NCBI GenBank assembly: GCA_037179385.1 | Contig: CM074190.1 | Location: forward strand, 5,718,284 to 5,782,283 | Origin: Holothuria scabra | Lineage: Eukaryota > Echinodermata > Holothuroidea > Aspidochirotida > Holothuriidae | Reading direction: 5' to 3' | DNA: 64,000 nucleotides | Translations under genes and position numbers: made by a program | In this document: piece by piece, positions 24,341 to 36,700 of the stretch | Position numbering within the stretch: the first letter of the stretch is position 1 | Layout of the letters: every line of letters starts with the position of its first letter | Notes under the pieces: model-generated | What the model was told of the DNA's origin: nothing | The model's database searches: none | Seen by the model: the letters and a program-made list of their open reading frames with translations, nothing else

Positions 24341-26739
24341 CTGAAAGTATGAAAAGGGAGATGGATAAAAAAATATTTTTATTATTAAATTTGCTTTTTC
24401 ATGGCGATTGATTTCAATGCAATAAACTTGTAGCATGTATTGGTTTGTGCCTGCGCTAGTAAGAGTGTTAGCAGCTTTGAAATATGTATTTAAGCATACA
24501 CCGTTAGGTAATAAATGTAAATATTGTGTTGAATTCGAAAGTATAGGCCTAAAGAGGGAGTTATAATCTTTACATAGTCTTCTGAACCATACATCAAATA
24601 TAAATAAAAACACAAGGCAACCCTTTCATTTTATTACAACAAAGATTGAACACTGAGAAAAGAAAACCTGTGAAATAATTATAATAACTGTTCTAGTAGT
24701 AGGTAACCACCAAAAATCTCCGATATGTTCGTTTGAGCGCAGTTACTGTCTCAGTGCAGTTAACTGCTTTCTTTTCTTATATTTTGGTACACTTACTTCT
24801 GTTTGATGTGTAATTTGTTTCATTTAATCGTCTCTTAGGTTGAAAAGGAACTTCTAATTTTAAATGAAAAGCCCTACCTCTAATTTATCCATAGCCTCTT
24901 TGACATCAGATGAAAATCGAACGAAATTGGCATCAAACACCACAATAAAACATCTAAACGCATTTTGGTATCTTTGTCGCACCTCATGGACCGTTGACGA
25001 TAATGAGTGTATAGCATGTTGCGTTGGAGAGACAAATAGAGTAGTCAAAACGTCATACGATTGATCTTTATAGCTAAACGTAATTTCCCTCTCTTTATCC
25101 TCCTCATTATATGAACTCTCATCTGTTGTCGATATATTCTCCCCGGAATATTGTTCGAATTTTTCAAACATTCTTTGACCGCTCTTTTCGTGCAGTCCAA
25201 ATATAATAGTAGTCAAGTTGACAAATTGTTTGCCATCTTCGACCGGTTTTGTTTTGAAATAGACGTACTTCTTTCGAAACGTTTTGGGCTTGTCTTCTAC
25301 GTTGACTTTGTTCACCTCCTGTAAAGTATAATGACTAAACTGCTAAATGATCTGTTAAACATCACAATATATCGAATCTCACGCATGTAAAGCATTTATA
25401 GATACGTATCTATAAACATTTTTTGAATGAAGGTCTGGCTTTGACGACTTCAAAAGACAGTATATTTGTATATTTTTGATACAAATGCTTTCAGTTATGT
25501 ATGTACTTAAAAAGTTGACCCCTTTAATGATCAACCCCTACTTTCCATTTCCCTGAGACCTATTCTAAATATCTAGAAGACAGTTACAACCTGGTAAAAA
25601 AAACACACACAATAAAGACAGCAAAGTTAATATTGCATGTAACATAGTGCACCTTCTGTGATTTAAACAATAGCCTTAGGCTTTGATTTGTTTTAGCCAA
25701 GTTTAGCTATTGTTTTTTTCTTTCTCTCAAAGGTAAAAGACCTGTTCCAGGGTATCAAAATGTTACTATCTGTAAGTAATAAGTACGCTCTAAATACGTC
25801 CGGTTCAAATGGAACCGGCAAGGATCAAATGGGCAATAAACCGAAAGAGGATCAAATTTCTGACTAGATTTGGGTTTATTTTGAACCAAAACCGGTTCAT
25901 TTTTGCACCGAAACTAGTCAAATATTTGAACCTTTTTCGGTTCAGTGTCCATTTGATCCTTTGCAGGTTCAATTTGAACCGCGCGTTTTTAGAGTGTGCA
26001 TGTATGGATCGAAGAAATAAAAAAGACGCTTATACATGTATGCATAACTAAAAGGGAAATGATAATAAGGAAACAATACATTAAACAATATCAATACGAA
26101 CATTGATACATGTGTATGAGAAGACTTAAGTAAAACATGAAAATTGATAAAGTGATAAGTGGTAACGAATAATTCCAATGTGTAATGCTAGTCAGTTGGG
26201 ACGCCCCAGTTATCCCTAAAAAGAATAGTCCAAAAGCTTATGAAAATTATTTAAGGACGTTGAAAATATTGTGAAACAACGTCCGCCAGCAGCACTTGGT
26301 TCAAAATATTTTGACCTCGGAGAAAAACTAAACGAAAACTTTGAATTATATCTGAGTTGGTCGACGAGGCCATCACGTCATGGATTCACTTTCTCTGAGT
26401 GATCCGTTGGTAAAGAAGCCCCCAGTAATCCTGAAGAAGGCTGAATTAATGAAACTGACTTATGATGCAAGAGAAAATATGTGGCAACTTTGAGAGTTTG
26501 TTGGCTCGACATACAGTCAATTGTCATGGCACCGTTGATATATTGAAATTGAATTGACACTAACATGGTGATAGAAATTTGACAATGCACCAGTACGATT
26601 TAAAAGCTTCTAAGGCTGGTAAGGATTTGACATAGAAGACAAATCTTCATAAGGCAATACGTTTAAAAATGATAAAATGAGTGTAAACTTTCACCTGTAC
26701 AAAGATTGGTGGATATTGATGGTAGTGATTTCCAGACAT
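24041..26739 (-). CDS. Gene 2 (span of three inferred exons): short gene with the divergent GIMAP-like domain
   Basis: Inferred join: 26739-26695, 25318-24878, 24340-24041, about 261 residues. It is the simplest member of the array; only one short N-terminal exon was found, so it may be the most compact form or more exons may be missing from this model. The domain has IIFGLHEKSGQRMFEKF at the P-loop position, FVSPTQHA at G3, FRCFIVVFDANFVRFSSDVK for the conserved box and ILVILNADDVLGDGT at G4. The C-terminus LWGKIRRLSSS matches the LW.K.R.L ending of genes 1 and 3. No membrane segment was seen, and the product is predicted cytosolic. Confidence 0.75.
24878..25318 (-). CDS. Gene 2 penultimate exon: first half of the GIMAP-like domain
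   Basis: The acceptor TTATACTTTACAG and donor GAG|GTAGGG enclose 147 codons. The lead contains TFRKKYVYFKTK, a motif also seen as AFRKKYIYTNS in gene 4 and NFQERYVYCMT in gene 3. Then come TTIIFGLHEKSGQRMFEK, an acidic middle (SSYNEEDKERE), TLFVSPTQHAIHSLSSTV and the conserved box. Confidence 0.87.
25788..25994. mobile_element. Foldback MITE with GGTTCAAAT/ATTTGAACC core
   Basis: The two halves are inverted: CCGGTTCAAATGGAACCGGC plus AGGATCAAATGG on the left and CCATTTGATCCTTTGCAGGT plus TCAATTTGAACCG on the right. The ends are CTCTAAATACG and GCGTTTTTAGAG. The CTCTAAA...TTTAGAG ends recur in other foldback elements in the window (47041, 50991). It is in the first intron of gene 2. Confidence 0.75.
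26695..26739 (-). CDS. Gene 2 probable start exon (15 codons)
   Basis: ATG at 26739 opens MSGNHYHQYPPIFVQ and a donor CAG|GTGAAAG follows in phase 0. A TTTTTTTAG a few bases upstream of the ATG could instead be an acceptor, making this an internal exon. The short tyrosine/proline-rich peptide is not recognised. Confidence 0.5.
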
Positions 26740-27929
26740 GACGTATTTCTAAAAAAACAGGATTGAAATAGAAAAATTCGATGAAATGTATAAAAAACCA
26801 ATTTCAAAAGTTAACAAAAGTAGAACGTTTGCTTCATTCAGATAACGTTCGTCCATCACGGGCAATGAAATCATAAGTTGAATCAGTGAGTTGTTGTTGG
26901 ACTTGGATGAAGTATAAATATGCTACAGTACCGCTTTTAACGTATTTGCTTACCTTGATATGAGCAGAAAATTGCTTTTGACCCTAATTTTGCCATCACT
27001 TCTCAAAATATTTTACTATTTTTTAGAGTAAAAAAGGATATTGCAATTGAATAGCAACGTCTAGTGAAAAGAGGTTCTATTGCGATAGAAAATGTCATCG
27101 CACATATCGAGGATATTGCACAAGCCATTGATTTGTATTGTATTCGTACCAGTTGAAAAGGTAATTTACTCAGTCAGTAAGTTAGTTGGTTAATTAGTTG
27201 GTTAGTTAGTTATTTAGTTATTTATTTATTTAGGTATTTAGTTATTTAGTTAGCCAAAGTTAAAGTGTTACGAATAAGTTAACCTCTTTTGGTGTATAAA
27301 TTTAAATTTAGGACCCGACCTTTTTGTCAGATAACATTTATAAAATGTTTAGGTACTGTTCCGATGATAGCCCTTTTATGAACACGGGTGGGTAAAAGGG
27401 GGTTCGTTAAAATTGTTTTTTGATTAACGGTAACAAAGTACAGTGTGCAAATTCTAAGCACACGGTAGGTAAGATGCATATCAATTTTTGCCAATTCTTT
27501 TGAGTGTAGTTTTACCGCGGTTAAGTTAGCGCTAGCCATTCGAGGGGTGGCAATTCGGGGTCTCTCTTGTGAACACTGAGGGTTGTCATGAGTAAGTCGC
27601 TTTTAAGACTAGCACCGAATTCACACTCTGCTTATCTTGTCTGTATTCTTAAAATACAGAGTGCGAATAGTTTCAACCTTTTATTTACGTTTCTCAGACT
27701 GAAGAATATTTGTAATCTTTTTAACGTTCAATATCCTGTCGGATATTTATTATACAAGCAGTTATATGACCGTACTTTGGGTTGTCTTTCGCCGTTTAGG
27801 TAATGAACGTATAGGTGACCACGTATCGTCTTCTTTCCTTTAGAGGAGACAAGAGTTCGAGTTGGCGGCTATGTTAATCTATCGGGAAGCCTGCGTCTTT
27901 TGTTGGACAGACCGGAGGTTACCAAGGTT

Positions 27930-28260
27930 GGTTGCTAGACGTGACTGCCCGTGTTAAAGAGTTGCTTGCCGTGCAGAGGCCTTTTTCTAAAGTCCTCCCG
28001 ACCCTCTGGCAAAGGGCCGTTCGGCGAAACCAGACTTGAATCTGCTTCCTGAAGAAGCTACACGTGATCTCAGTCAAAACCCTAGAGGCTCATTTCGACG
28101 AAACCTTAAAAGCTGTGCAGAGCGAGGCATTTGTACTAGACGGACTAGACTATGGTTTTTGTGCAACTGAAGGGGCTAGCTACCTCGAAGAGTTGAACTT
28201 ACGTCTTTCGGACGTGAAAGAAAAATACTCCGATTCTGTTAGATGATTGGTTCTCTAAGA
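27930..28260 (+). repeat. Dispersed coding-like fragment, related to 21205-21420
   Basis: This holds the words TCCTCCCGACCCTCTGGCAA and GCGAAACCAGACTTGAATC seen in inverted form at 21.2 kb. A 60-residue open frame (28064-28246) reads MISVKTLEAHFDETLKAV and continues without recognised homology. It is most likely a retroelement remnant; the class is unknown. Confidence 0.4.
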
Positions 28261-28774
28261 AGGCGGAAACCATTCTTAGGAATTAGCATTTAATCTCAAG
28301 TCAAGTTGTGCTATTGTTGGAGGTTCTAAAGACTTTTTTCTGCTTTTTGGTTTCCCCTAACGGTAGGAGACGACTGAATATCGTGTCAGAGATTCTGCGA
28401 AGGAATTCTCGGCGGAACTTGTCTACGTTCCGATTTTCCCAAGAAAAGGGAAGCATTAGTCAAGTAAAAGAAGGGTAGAAGTTATCATAGTTTTTAGGAA
28501 AGACCCAAAATCAACTCACGGATTTGATGCGGAAGGAAGCCGGGGTTTGAAATTAAAGAGATTGGCTGTTATGACTAAGGTGGAATGGTTTCTGTTGTCT
28601 GGCTCATATTGCTATAATATGGCAGCAATTTCATCACTAGCGAACCGTCGTGGTTGTGGGTATAAGCTGCTGTTTGGGTACAATTCAAGGGTTTACGGAG
28701 CCAAAGTTAAAATATTACGTCAGTTAGTCAGTCAGTCGGTTAGATAGTCAGTTAGTCAGTTTGAGTGTCAGGAA

Positions 28775-29020
28775 GCCATTTGGCTCATCCAGGACCCTAT
28801 ATGCCAGAATGAGCCTGGATGAACACCGGCGAACTTCGCTTCGCTTCTCTTTTCGACTGCTCAGAGGTAACGAGGCAGGCGTGTACTAATCGCTCTCAAT
28901 GTAAACAGTGATGCTGAATAAGCTAATGTTTAGACTCCGGAAAATTTTCAAGTGGTTCCGATGGGATTTGACCTGGGGACCTTCAGCATGGAAGGCCACC
29001 GAGCCAACTCTGCCCTCAAT
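28775..29020 (-). mobile_element. tRNA-derived SINE, shortened copy on the minus strand
   Basis: On the minus strand the head GTTGGCTCGGTGGCCTTCCA, the B-box-like GGTCAAATCCCATCGGAACC and the body ATTAGTACACGCCTGCCTCG match the SINE at 18621. The middle of the body is missing. Its tail is a TTAGTCAGTCAG-like run at 28720-28770, a different simple sequence from the TATGT tail of the other copy. Confidence 0.75.
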
Positions 29021-29298
29021 ATATTTCATAGACTTTTTATCACTTTGAGCAGAACTTTGTCCTTCGTAAACGTGATGTGGTTCATTCTTCCCTGGTGACG
29101 AGGACCGGCCCGAGATGAAACAACAGTCGAGTCCTGAATACATACTTATTATTACATGCACAGTTAGATTTGAGAACTACTCAGTGTATTGTTAGAATAT
29201 TACTAGAAATGTTTCAGTTTATCCTCTAGCTACGAAAGGGTTATGACCTAACCCATTGCTGTATGGCCAACATTCTGAAACGATTTGAACAAACCTGG

Positions 29299-29516
29299 CA
29301 GTATCGTGGGGAGGGTTTTGAAGCACCACATGAGGGAAAGGTCTAAGGAAAGGGAGAAAACGGCTATTTTAGGTGTTCAGATTCAAAATGGTGCAATGTT
29401 TGTGCCTCAAATGTAATAAAACTAACAGTAATCGTGTGTTTTTCGCAATTAATTTTTTCCAAGGTTGGGTAATGGGGGAGTTCAACCCCAAAACCCTCCC
29501 CGTGGCTACTCCACTA
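29299..29516. mobile_element. Degenerate hAT-type MITE
   Basis: Imperfect ends CAGTATCGTGGGGAGGGTTT and CAAAACCCTCCCCGTGGCTA followed by CTCCACTA form an inverted repeat related to the CAGTGGCGTAGC ends. Flanks AAACCTGG (29291-29298) and ACACCTGG (29517-29524) are a likely 8-bp target duplication with one difference. Confidence 0.55.
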
Positions 29517-30779
29517 ACACCTGGAAGCTGTTAAACACCGCCTTCCCCACTCGTGTCATCAAGTTAAAAAGAACATGAATTAAAAGTGTTGAGACATCTG
29601 TAGCTACAAAAAGAGGTTATACCGTCTGCTCTATGAGGAATTTAAAGCGTCCTTTCTCTCTGCTTAGGTGGGTAAAAATTACCCCAGTTGATTACGACAG
29701 GGCATATTGCTTGGTTAACTAAACCTAAAGAGAGTAATTTTAACCAACTTTGACCATTTTATACCAAACAGATTAGCAGGACGATCCAGTGTCAAACCGT
29801 TTTAGAGCGTATAGTGTAGTCAGGAAACAGTTATCATTGAACTGTATTAGCTGGTAAATATCAACTCCCTGGTGAAATTATGGAACTAGTACCAACACGT
29901 GTTGGTAGCTCCATGATGTAGAAGCTCTCTAGCGTGATGAAGTCAAATTGAATTGCAAATACAGTGGAACACCTTTAGCTACAATTTGACCTCAGATCTA
30001 AACAACGATGCCCTCATTCTTTCCAGGGAGAAGTTTAAGACGTCAGCAAGCTAGCTGATCCTTGTTGACATACTAATCCCTTCATTCTTCACATAAATTA
30101 ACTGTAACTCATATGTGGAAAAATATTTTAAGTTCATTACTAACCTTGAAACTTCAAATGTGAAGCATGCGATAAAATGTCGCCCTTTACTTTGAATCCT
30201 TCAAGATATCAAATACGCCTGTCACTTGACAACGAGAGTATCTTACATATCGTGGCACTATAAAGCTGCTAAGACATATATAATGGACTGAAATGAACCA
30301 AACATGTTATATAGCAGACTGAACCATACTAAATCTATTTGTTTTGACTTAACCTTATAGCTTTATAAGGAAGTAAAATTGAAGAGGGAACTTCCTTTTA
30401 ATACCTTTCCCGTTTCTGTCTCACTTAGTCGAAACCTTAGAGCAGATCTATTACATGTATAGCACTCTTGATCAAAGCAAAAAATTTACGGTATCGGCAA
30501 TATTAACACTTAAAATGATTGAATGCAACAATTGAAAAGCGGCCAAAGCATCATAAAATGTCTTTATCTGTCAGTCTCTGTATTCAGTACTTATTGAAGT
30601 TTCTATTATAACTTTGGTTGTGGCGCAGTGAGTTACATGTTTGCAAAAAATAAATAGATTGTGCCGAAAGTTTTAATTCCAACAATCGGCCCTCCAATTT
30701 TTGTCTACAAAGAAGGCAACTGTATTGCAAACCTCTGTTGATCTTCCCCAGCAGAAAATTCTCTTTGAGACCCTTTTCC

Positions 30780-31070
30780 AAATTCCATTAACCAAAAGGG
30801 TTTCAATGGATTCCAAATGGTTCTTAAGGGTTTTCAGAAGGGTTTGGTTTATGCACAAGGTGATTTAATAATTCCCCCTGAGATTTGTCCAATTTCCATC
30901 AACAACTAAAGGGAACCCTTTGAATGCAGAGGGTTTTTGCAAAGGGTACCACTTGAACCCCTCTGGGTTCAAATGCCCTCCTTTTGGGTTCAAAGGGTAA
31001 TACCCCAAAGGGTTCCAAAGGAAATTTTCAGATGGGTTGCCAAAAGCTCGCGGGTTTGAAGGGATTGAAA
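30780..31070. repeat. AAAGGGTT/AACCCTTT palindromic short-repeat block
   Basis: Many close copies occur in both orientations: AAAAGGGTTTC, TTAAGGGTTTTC, AGAAGGGTTTGG, GGGAACCCTTTG, CAAAGGGTACC, TTGGGTTCAAAGGGT and CCAAAGGGTTCC. The pattern resembles the cores of the other foldback elements, but clear termini were not found. Confidence 0.55.
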
Positions 31071-33079
31071 GCAACAATAAAATTTATTTTTCCATAAAAG
31101 CAGAATTTTGAAAAGTGAAATACCAATGACGATGTTAAAGGCTGTGGTAGTTGTACCTTGCGCTCACCACTACAACCTTCTAACCCTTGTACTAGGAACG
31201 AAGGAATTTTTTCTTAGGATAGCAGTGATCTTTGTGTGTGTGTCTCATCCTGGGACTCAGACCCAGTCACGCCACAGGTAATAACTATTTTGAAATATAA
31301 TACTAGTTGTATTTGTTTACGAAGCTAGTGTTCTAAATTCACAACGACTCAAATTAGCAATGAAAGATACACTTCATGTTTGGCATATGAAATTTCATTG
31401 AGAGGAAGATCACTATAAATTTGATGGAGGCCAAAGGAAAGGTCAGAGAACCAGAGGTAAAAGGCCGAAAAATTGTAAAAACGATATTTCTAGAAATAAG
31501 GCATGGGTGTGTTTCGTATGTGGCTAGTGACTCAGTTCAATTCAGAAGATAAACCTAGTTAGGTTCGGTAGAAGTTAACGGCCATCTGAAATCACCGAAA
31601 ATAAACTTAACCCGATTTATTAGGCTGCTTGTAAATAGGATTTCATTACACCACTAAAAGAAATTTTCGACATCAAAAGTACTTATGACGTCAGCAGCGG
31701 CAAAACACTGAAGACTTTGAATAAACTACTCTATTCCAGGACAGGTGGTGATGGATAAATTTCTTAATTAATTTTAAGATTTGTTACTTCAATAATGCGA
31801 GCTATGTGGCTTGGGAAGGTCCAAGGTTTTCTGAGGTCATCACAGCTAAAAAGGTCCGGGGGTTGTGACGTAAGTGGTTGATCTTTATAGAAACAACGTG
31901 TATTTTCCAGAAGCAAAACTATCACAGTTATAACCTCTGTTAAGTTTTTTCAGTAACAAGTGAAAATGATGTGATGTGACAAAAGAGGGATGATTTTAAA
32001 TACCCTACACTGCATAGGTGTGTGTAAGTTGAAACCCTACACTGCAAAAGTGTGTAAGTTTGATGAAAATATGAAAAAACAAATACAAAGAGACTGTAGA
32101 AAAAAAGAGATAATTTTTTCAATTTTGTAGCACGCCTTTTGTCTATCATCTTTTTGTACCGCCCTGACTTTTGTTCTCTAAATACACCTTTTTTACAGTG
32201 TGCGTGTAGCCAGTTTCTTAATAACGTAGTAGCTGATTGGTCGCGCCATCTGGCTCTATCTTTGGATTAAACATGATTCACTTTGAAGCTACTGAACAGG
32301 TGCGATTATTCCAGTAGTTGACTTTTCAGGAAGGAGGGAATCTCACAGTTTTGATACATCAAAGTGAAAGATAGCTGCACACTCTACCCCTGATTCCCGC
32401 TATGTAACTTTTAAAATATTACGTGGAACGTTAAATTCGCTATGGGAGAAAGAAACAAGTAATTAATACCAGGTTACGGGTATTTATTTATTTCTACTTA
32501 TTTTTCTGAAGGCAAAACCGACCAAATTAAAGCACCGTAAAAATAAATAACTGCAGTGTTTCTACGTGCAATGAGCAAATCAAAATAGTGCGTTCGTTTG
32601 AATGAAATGCCATGAATAGATATTATCCTTACTTTTCACTTCAATAGCCTGATATCCAGCTCTGTTGATTTATATTCTTCATCTTACTTTCAAGTTTTAG
32701 ACAATTTCCTGCCCATATACCGGTATTCTTAGTTACACTTACTCATCGCCACAAATACAAGGATCTTTTAGCTAGACAGCCTCAAAGATAGTCTCTGTAT
32801 TTTCAAACAATAAACTTGAGTACTAAAAGAATCAAGGGTGTTTAAGGGTTCTTTTCAATGAAAACAGGGACGATACATATAACAATTGACTAAATAAATA
32901 TATTTTGCATTTGATTTTTTTCAATTTTTCTGATTTAACTTACAAACGATAGATGCTTAGTTTCGAAAACCCATTTCTTTACTCTAACACAAAAAGGACT
33001 TTGAACATTTAGTACTGAAATATGTAAACGACCTTAACTCTTTTTAAAGCTACACCCGTATTAGAACAAACTAATAAGT

Positions 33080-33315
33080 TTGTCATTCACTTTAAAACAT
33101 GTTTAGCAATTACACGCTTATTCCCCTCCCCCTCACTTCGTAAACATGTTCATATTCTAAACACGTATAGCTATTTAACGTGGTTTAAGAAAAAATGTTT
33201 AGGAATTTGACACGTGTGTTTATAGTTAAGCATTTAAACATTTAACCGAAGTAGGGCAAAGAGTATTGGAAAAGTGTTCCATTCCTAGAAACCGTGTAAG
33301 AGTGTTGTCAGCTTG
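33080..33315. repeat. ATGTTTAG-type palindromic repeat block downstream of gene 3
   Basis: Words ACATGTTTAGCAATTACACG, TTAACGTGGTTTAAG, AAATGTTTAGGAATT and the end TTCCTAGAAACCGTGTAAGA resemble those at 1751-2065 and 35040-35220. Confidence 0.55.
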
Positions 33316-33378
33316 ATTTTCGCAAACTAATATGTACACATATACACTCCACTGTTTTGAGAAAGCATACGGTTAATG

Positions 33379-33384
33379 TTTATT
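33379..33384 (-). promoter_or_regulatory. Polyadenylation signal AATAAA of gene 3
   Basis: TTTATT on the plus strand reads AATAAA on the minus strand, 13 bases past the TAA/TAG-ended last exon. The short distance would leave a very short 3' UTR, but no stronger signal was noticed nearby. Confidence 0.45.
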
Positions 33385-33397
33385 ATTTTATACAAAT

Positions 33398-33703
33398 TTA
33401 AAGGCCACCGCAAAACAATCGTCTCACTTTACTCCACAGAGAATTTTGAACAGAGGATTTGTAGTCATTTTGAAGACTGAAAATGATTTTCATAAACTCG
33501 ATCATTTGAAAGGCCAGATCATAATCATCTTGATAAGTTGGTAATGCAATGACTCTTCCATTCATTTTGTCTGCGTATTCCTTCAGGTTTTCATTTCCTT
33601 GTCTATTCAAATAACTGTGGATTGTTCCTTCACCAATGACGTCATCCGAATTAAGAATAACAAGAGCTGCATTGTTCCAAAAGGTTGGTCCGTAGTACTT
33701 CGT
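33398..33703 (-). CDS. Gene 3 terminal exon: second half of the GIMAP-like domain
   Basis: The acceptor AATTTAG precedes ACG AAG TAC; 101 codons plus a stop follow. It reads TKYYGPTFWNNAALVILNSD, then DVIGEGT, YLNRQGNENLKEYADKM, NGRVIALPTYQDDYD and a basic end LWSKVRRLFCGGL. The FG of the family is YG here. Confidence 0.87.
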   Translation of the reverse strand, partial: TKYYGPTFWNNAALVILNSDDVIGEGTIHSYLNRQGNENLKEYADKMNGRVIALPTYQDDYDLAFQMIEFMKIIFSLQNDYKSSVQNSLWSKVRRLFCGGL

Positions 33704-36700
33704 CTAAATTGTGTCAAATAAGAAAATAAGTTAAAAAGACTTCTACATTACAATACTTTGTTAAAAGAATGAAATATTAAAACCCACGTCTTTACTTCTT
33801 GTTTTTTTTTTTTCTTTCATCATATCAGTTCAATTTACAATACACATTGTGACCTTGAAATTCCACGTGCAATCTGACGATCTAATTATCATTTTCAATT
33901 GAAAGGTTGTATTTTTACCCGGAGTAGTGAAAACAAAATTCTCTTGTAAACATTTAACATCTTTTCTCAACACATAGTTTAGAAAAAGCAAAGCAAAATC
34001 AATCCAAAGTTAATATCTGTCAGAACAAAATTTATTTCAACATGCAAAGTTATCCACAGCAACTTACCACCGGTGACTAAGAGCTGGGGAAATGTATAAA
34101 TCGAATAGAATAAGGTAATCCTGTGTTTAATCTAGATATATAAATTGGACCCAATTCTACGTACGTCATTTTGGGGAGGCCAAGCCATCCGAAATGTTGA
34201 ACAATTTTACATTATGAACAGTCTATACATTGGATCAAGTAATGTGATAAGTGGTCTACAGCTCATATGAGATAGCTTAAAGGAATACCCATTACAACAT
34301 ACGTACGAAATATGCCAGAATAAATACAAACCAAATATCTTTTTGTATTATCCTGTTACATCATTATTTATGACAATCGAAAGGATCACATGCCAAGAGA
34401 TTTTCAAGGTTAAACTTTATCAAGCATGAACAAGTGAGAAAAATAAAAATAAACTGCGCGCTTTTAGATCTTTTTAATTCTATTGCATAACAATAGTTAT
34501 TTAACAAATTGAAGGCAGAAATAACACTGAACTACATACCTCTAAATGAGCCAAGGCTTGTTTTACGTCAGAGGAGAATCTTACGAAATTAGCATCAAAG
34601 ACTACGATGAAGCATCTAACGAGATTTTTGAATCGTTGGCGCACCTTACGGACAAATGATGATAATGAATATACTGCATACTGTGGAGGGGAAGCAAACA
34701 CGGTAACTGCTACTTCGCCAGGCATATATATAACCTTTCCTTCCTTAAATGGCTTTCGGTGAGTTCTCATCGTGCTCAGGTTTTCCTCTCGAACGTCGTT
34801 TGGAAACAGTTTCTGGAACATTTGCCCCCCACTCTTCTCATGGAGTCCAATTATCACAACGTTCATTTCAACTTCTTTAGGTTCTTCTTCTATCAGTGCT
34901 GTCATGCAGTAAACATATCTCTCCTGGAAATTTCTTATTTTCCGCTGCCTCGAGTTGAATCTGGGAACCTTCACCCAAATGAAATGAAACCACAAGGTAC
35001 TACAAGGAAACGTTGATGTTGCAAGTTTGTGGCAAGTACAAATTGTGAAAGTTATTAAAAAATACATGTTTAGCAATGAGACGCGTTTTAAAACGAAATG
35101 TTTATAAAACAGGTAATAAAACAGGTGTTGTAGCATCTGTGAACATATTTACAAAGAGGGGTTGGAAAGCGTTAAGAAAAAATTAAATGTTTAATTCCTT
35201 AACACCTTTTTAAAGTATGTGCAATCTAATAAGGGCATACAATGTGATAATGATGGCATCTGCTGAGAACTATACTACCCACGCGAAACTCACACGGTGA
35301 TCTAAAATGTACGATCTTAAATTGAGCACACGTTAGAAAATACCACATTAGCAGATTTAAGTTGGTGATCCCACCCAGACTTTGTGTTTCCCACGTGAAA
35401 CGCATTATGCAATAGGCTTTGTCACAGTGCAATAGTGGACTAAACATTAAATTATTCAACTCTGAAAGGTCTAAGCTCTGGAAAGAGACAGAATAAGATC
35501 ATCCAGCATGATGGTATATATGTAAGAGGAAATAAGCTTAGCATCTATCATGCAGCCCCTTGTAAGGTCATTTTGCGTCCTCGACCTAGGCCATTTAGCT
35601 CCATCATGACATCCAAATGATTATATGGAGTTAACTTGAAGGGAAATGTATGCAGAAGTAGCTTTGTCTTCGTACCAAAACTCTGCTTGAAAATGGACAT
35701 GAGTTTGTCACTATACTTTGCTGTATTATCCTTTCTCGTCTGAGCAATTTTTCTAATTCGTTGAAGGTGTTGCTCGGTGCCATGAAATTATAATACGCAA
35801 CAAAATATGGTGATTTTTTGTAATATCACATACAATTACATAGCTTCGTTTTTACGAACTGCGCAAAGTAATTCTCCCATTTAAAAACTGGCTATCTTAT
35901 AAATGACGAAAGATTTAAATTGCTGTGCCAAAATTCAACATTAAACAAAATTATATCTTGCAATGACAAACGCGCATAACGCAACAAGTAACAGTTACAT
36001 CGAGGAACTTTCGTTTTGCATTTGACTTCTTCTTTAGTACTCAAACAAGAAGTTTGTTATACATTAAAGGCATATTTTCATCAACCCAAACAGTTCCAAT
36101 TCTCCCAACCTACTTACTTCTAGCCCCTCCCACATTTATCTAAAACTCATCTTTATCCAGACACAATCCTAGTTTATTGCTTCATGGCTTGTCCCAGTGG
36201 CCATACAAGTCCATAATGTGTATTCAAGACACTCTCAGTGCCCATGCTGTGTAATTTAGCTATGATGCTTTGTTTGAATGTGATGCCAATCAAAGAGCTG
36301 TACCAATTGAGAGTTTTGATATATGTATACTGAAACTGTAGTTTACTTTACGATTGCTTATAGACATTAGTATGGTAGATCTAATGAATTTGGGGGGCCG
36401 GGCAGCAGTGAATGATACAAATTAAGGACCTTGGTCGACTTTAGGTAGTTGAGTCATCCTTTACAGGTACACCTAACCGATACACAGATTGGTTATATCT
36501 GTTGGTCTAATTTAATTTGCAATGGTAGGCGGTTGTCTCCATGAACCCGATTCCTAAATCGCAATCACAAAGGAAAAAATCTATCCCGCAGTCCTTTGTA
36601 ATTTCTACTTAGAAAGGGTCTATGAAAGACGCAAGTTCTCTTGTATGACGTCGTATTTTTATGTGGTCTTTACTCTTTGTTCTCTCAAAATACAACCGTC

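Larger units (their letters stand above)
26740..33397. other. Intergenic region between genes 2 and 3
   Basis: About 6.7 kb has no supported gene. Contents: a TTAG-rich simple run at about 27176-27260; a coding-like fragment shared with 21.2 kb (27930-28260); a reverse SINE with a TTAGTCAG-like tail (28690-29020); a degenerate hAT-type element (29299-29516); an AAAGGGTT palindromic core (30780-31070); and an ATGTTTAG-type repeat (33080-33315). Confidence 0.5.
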
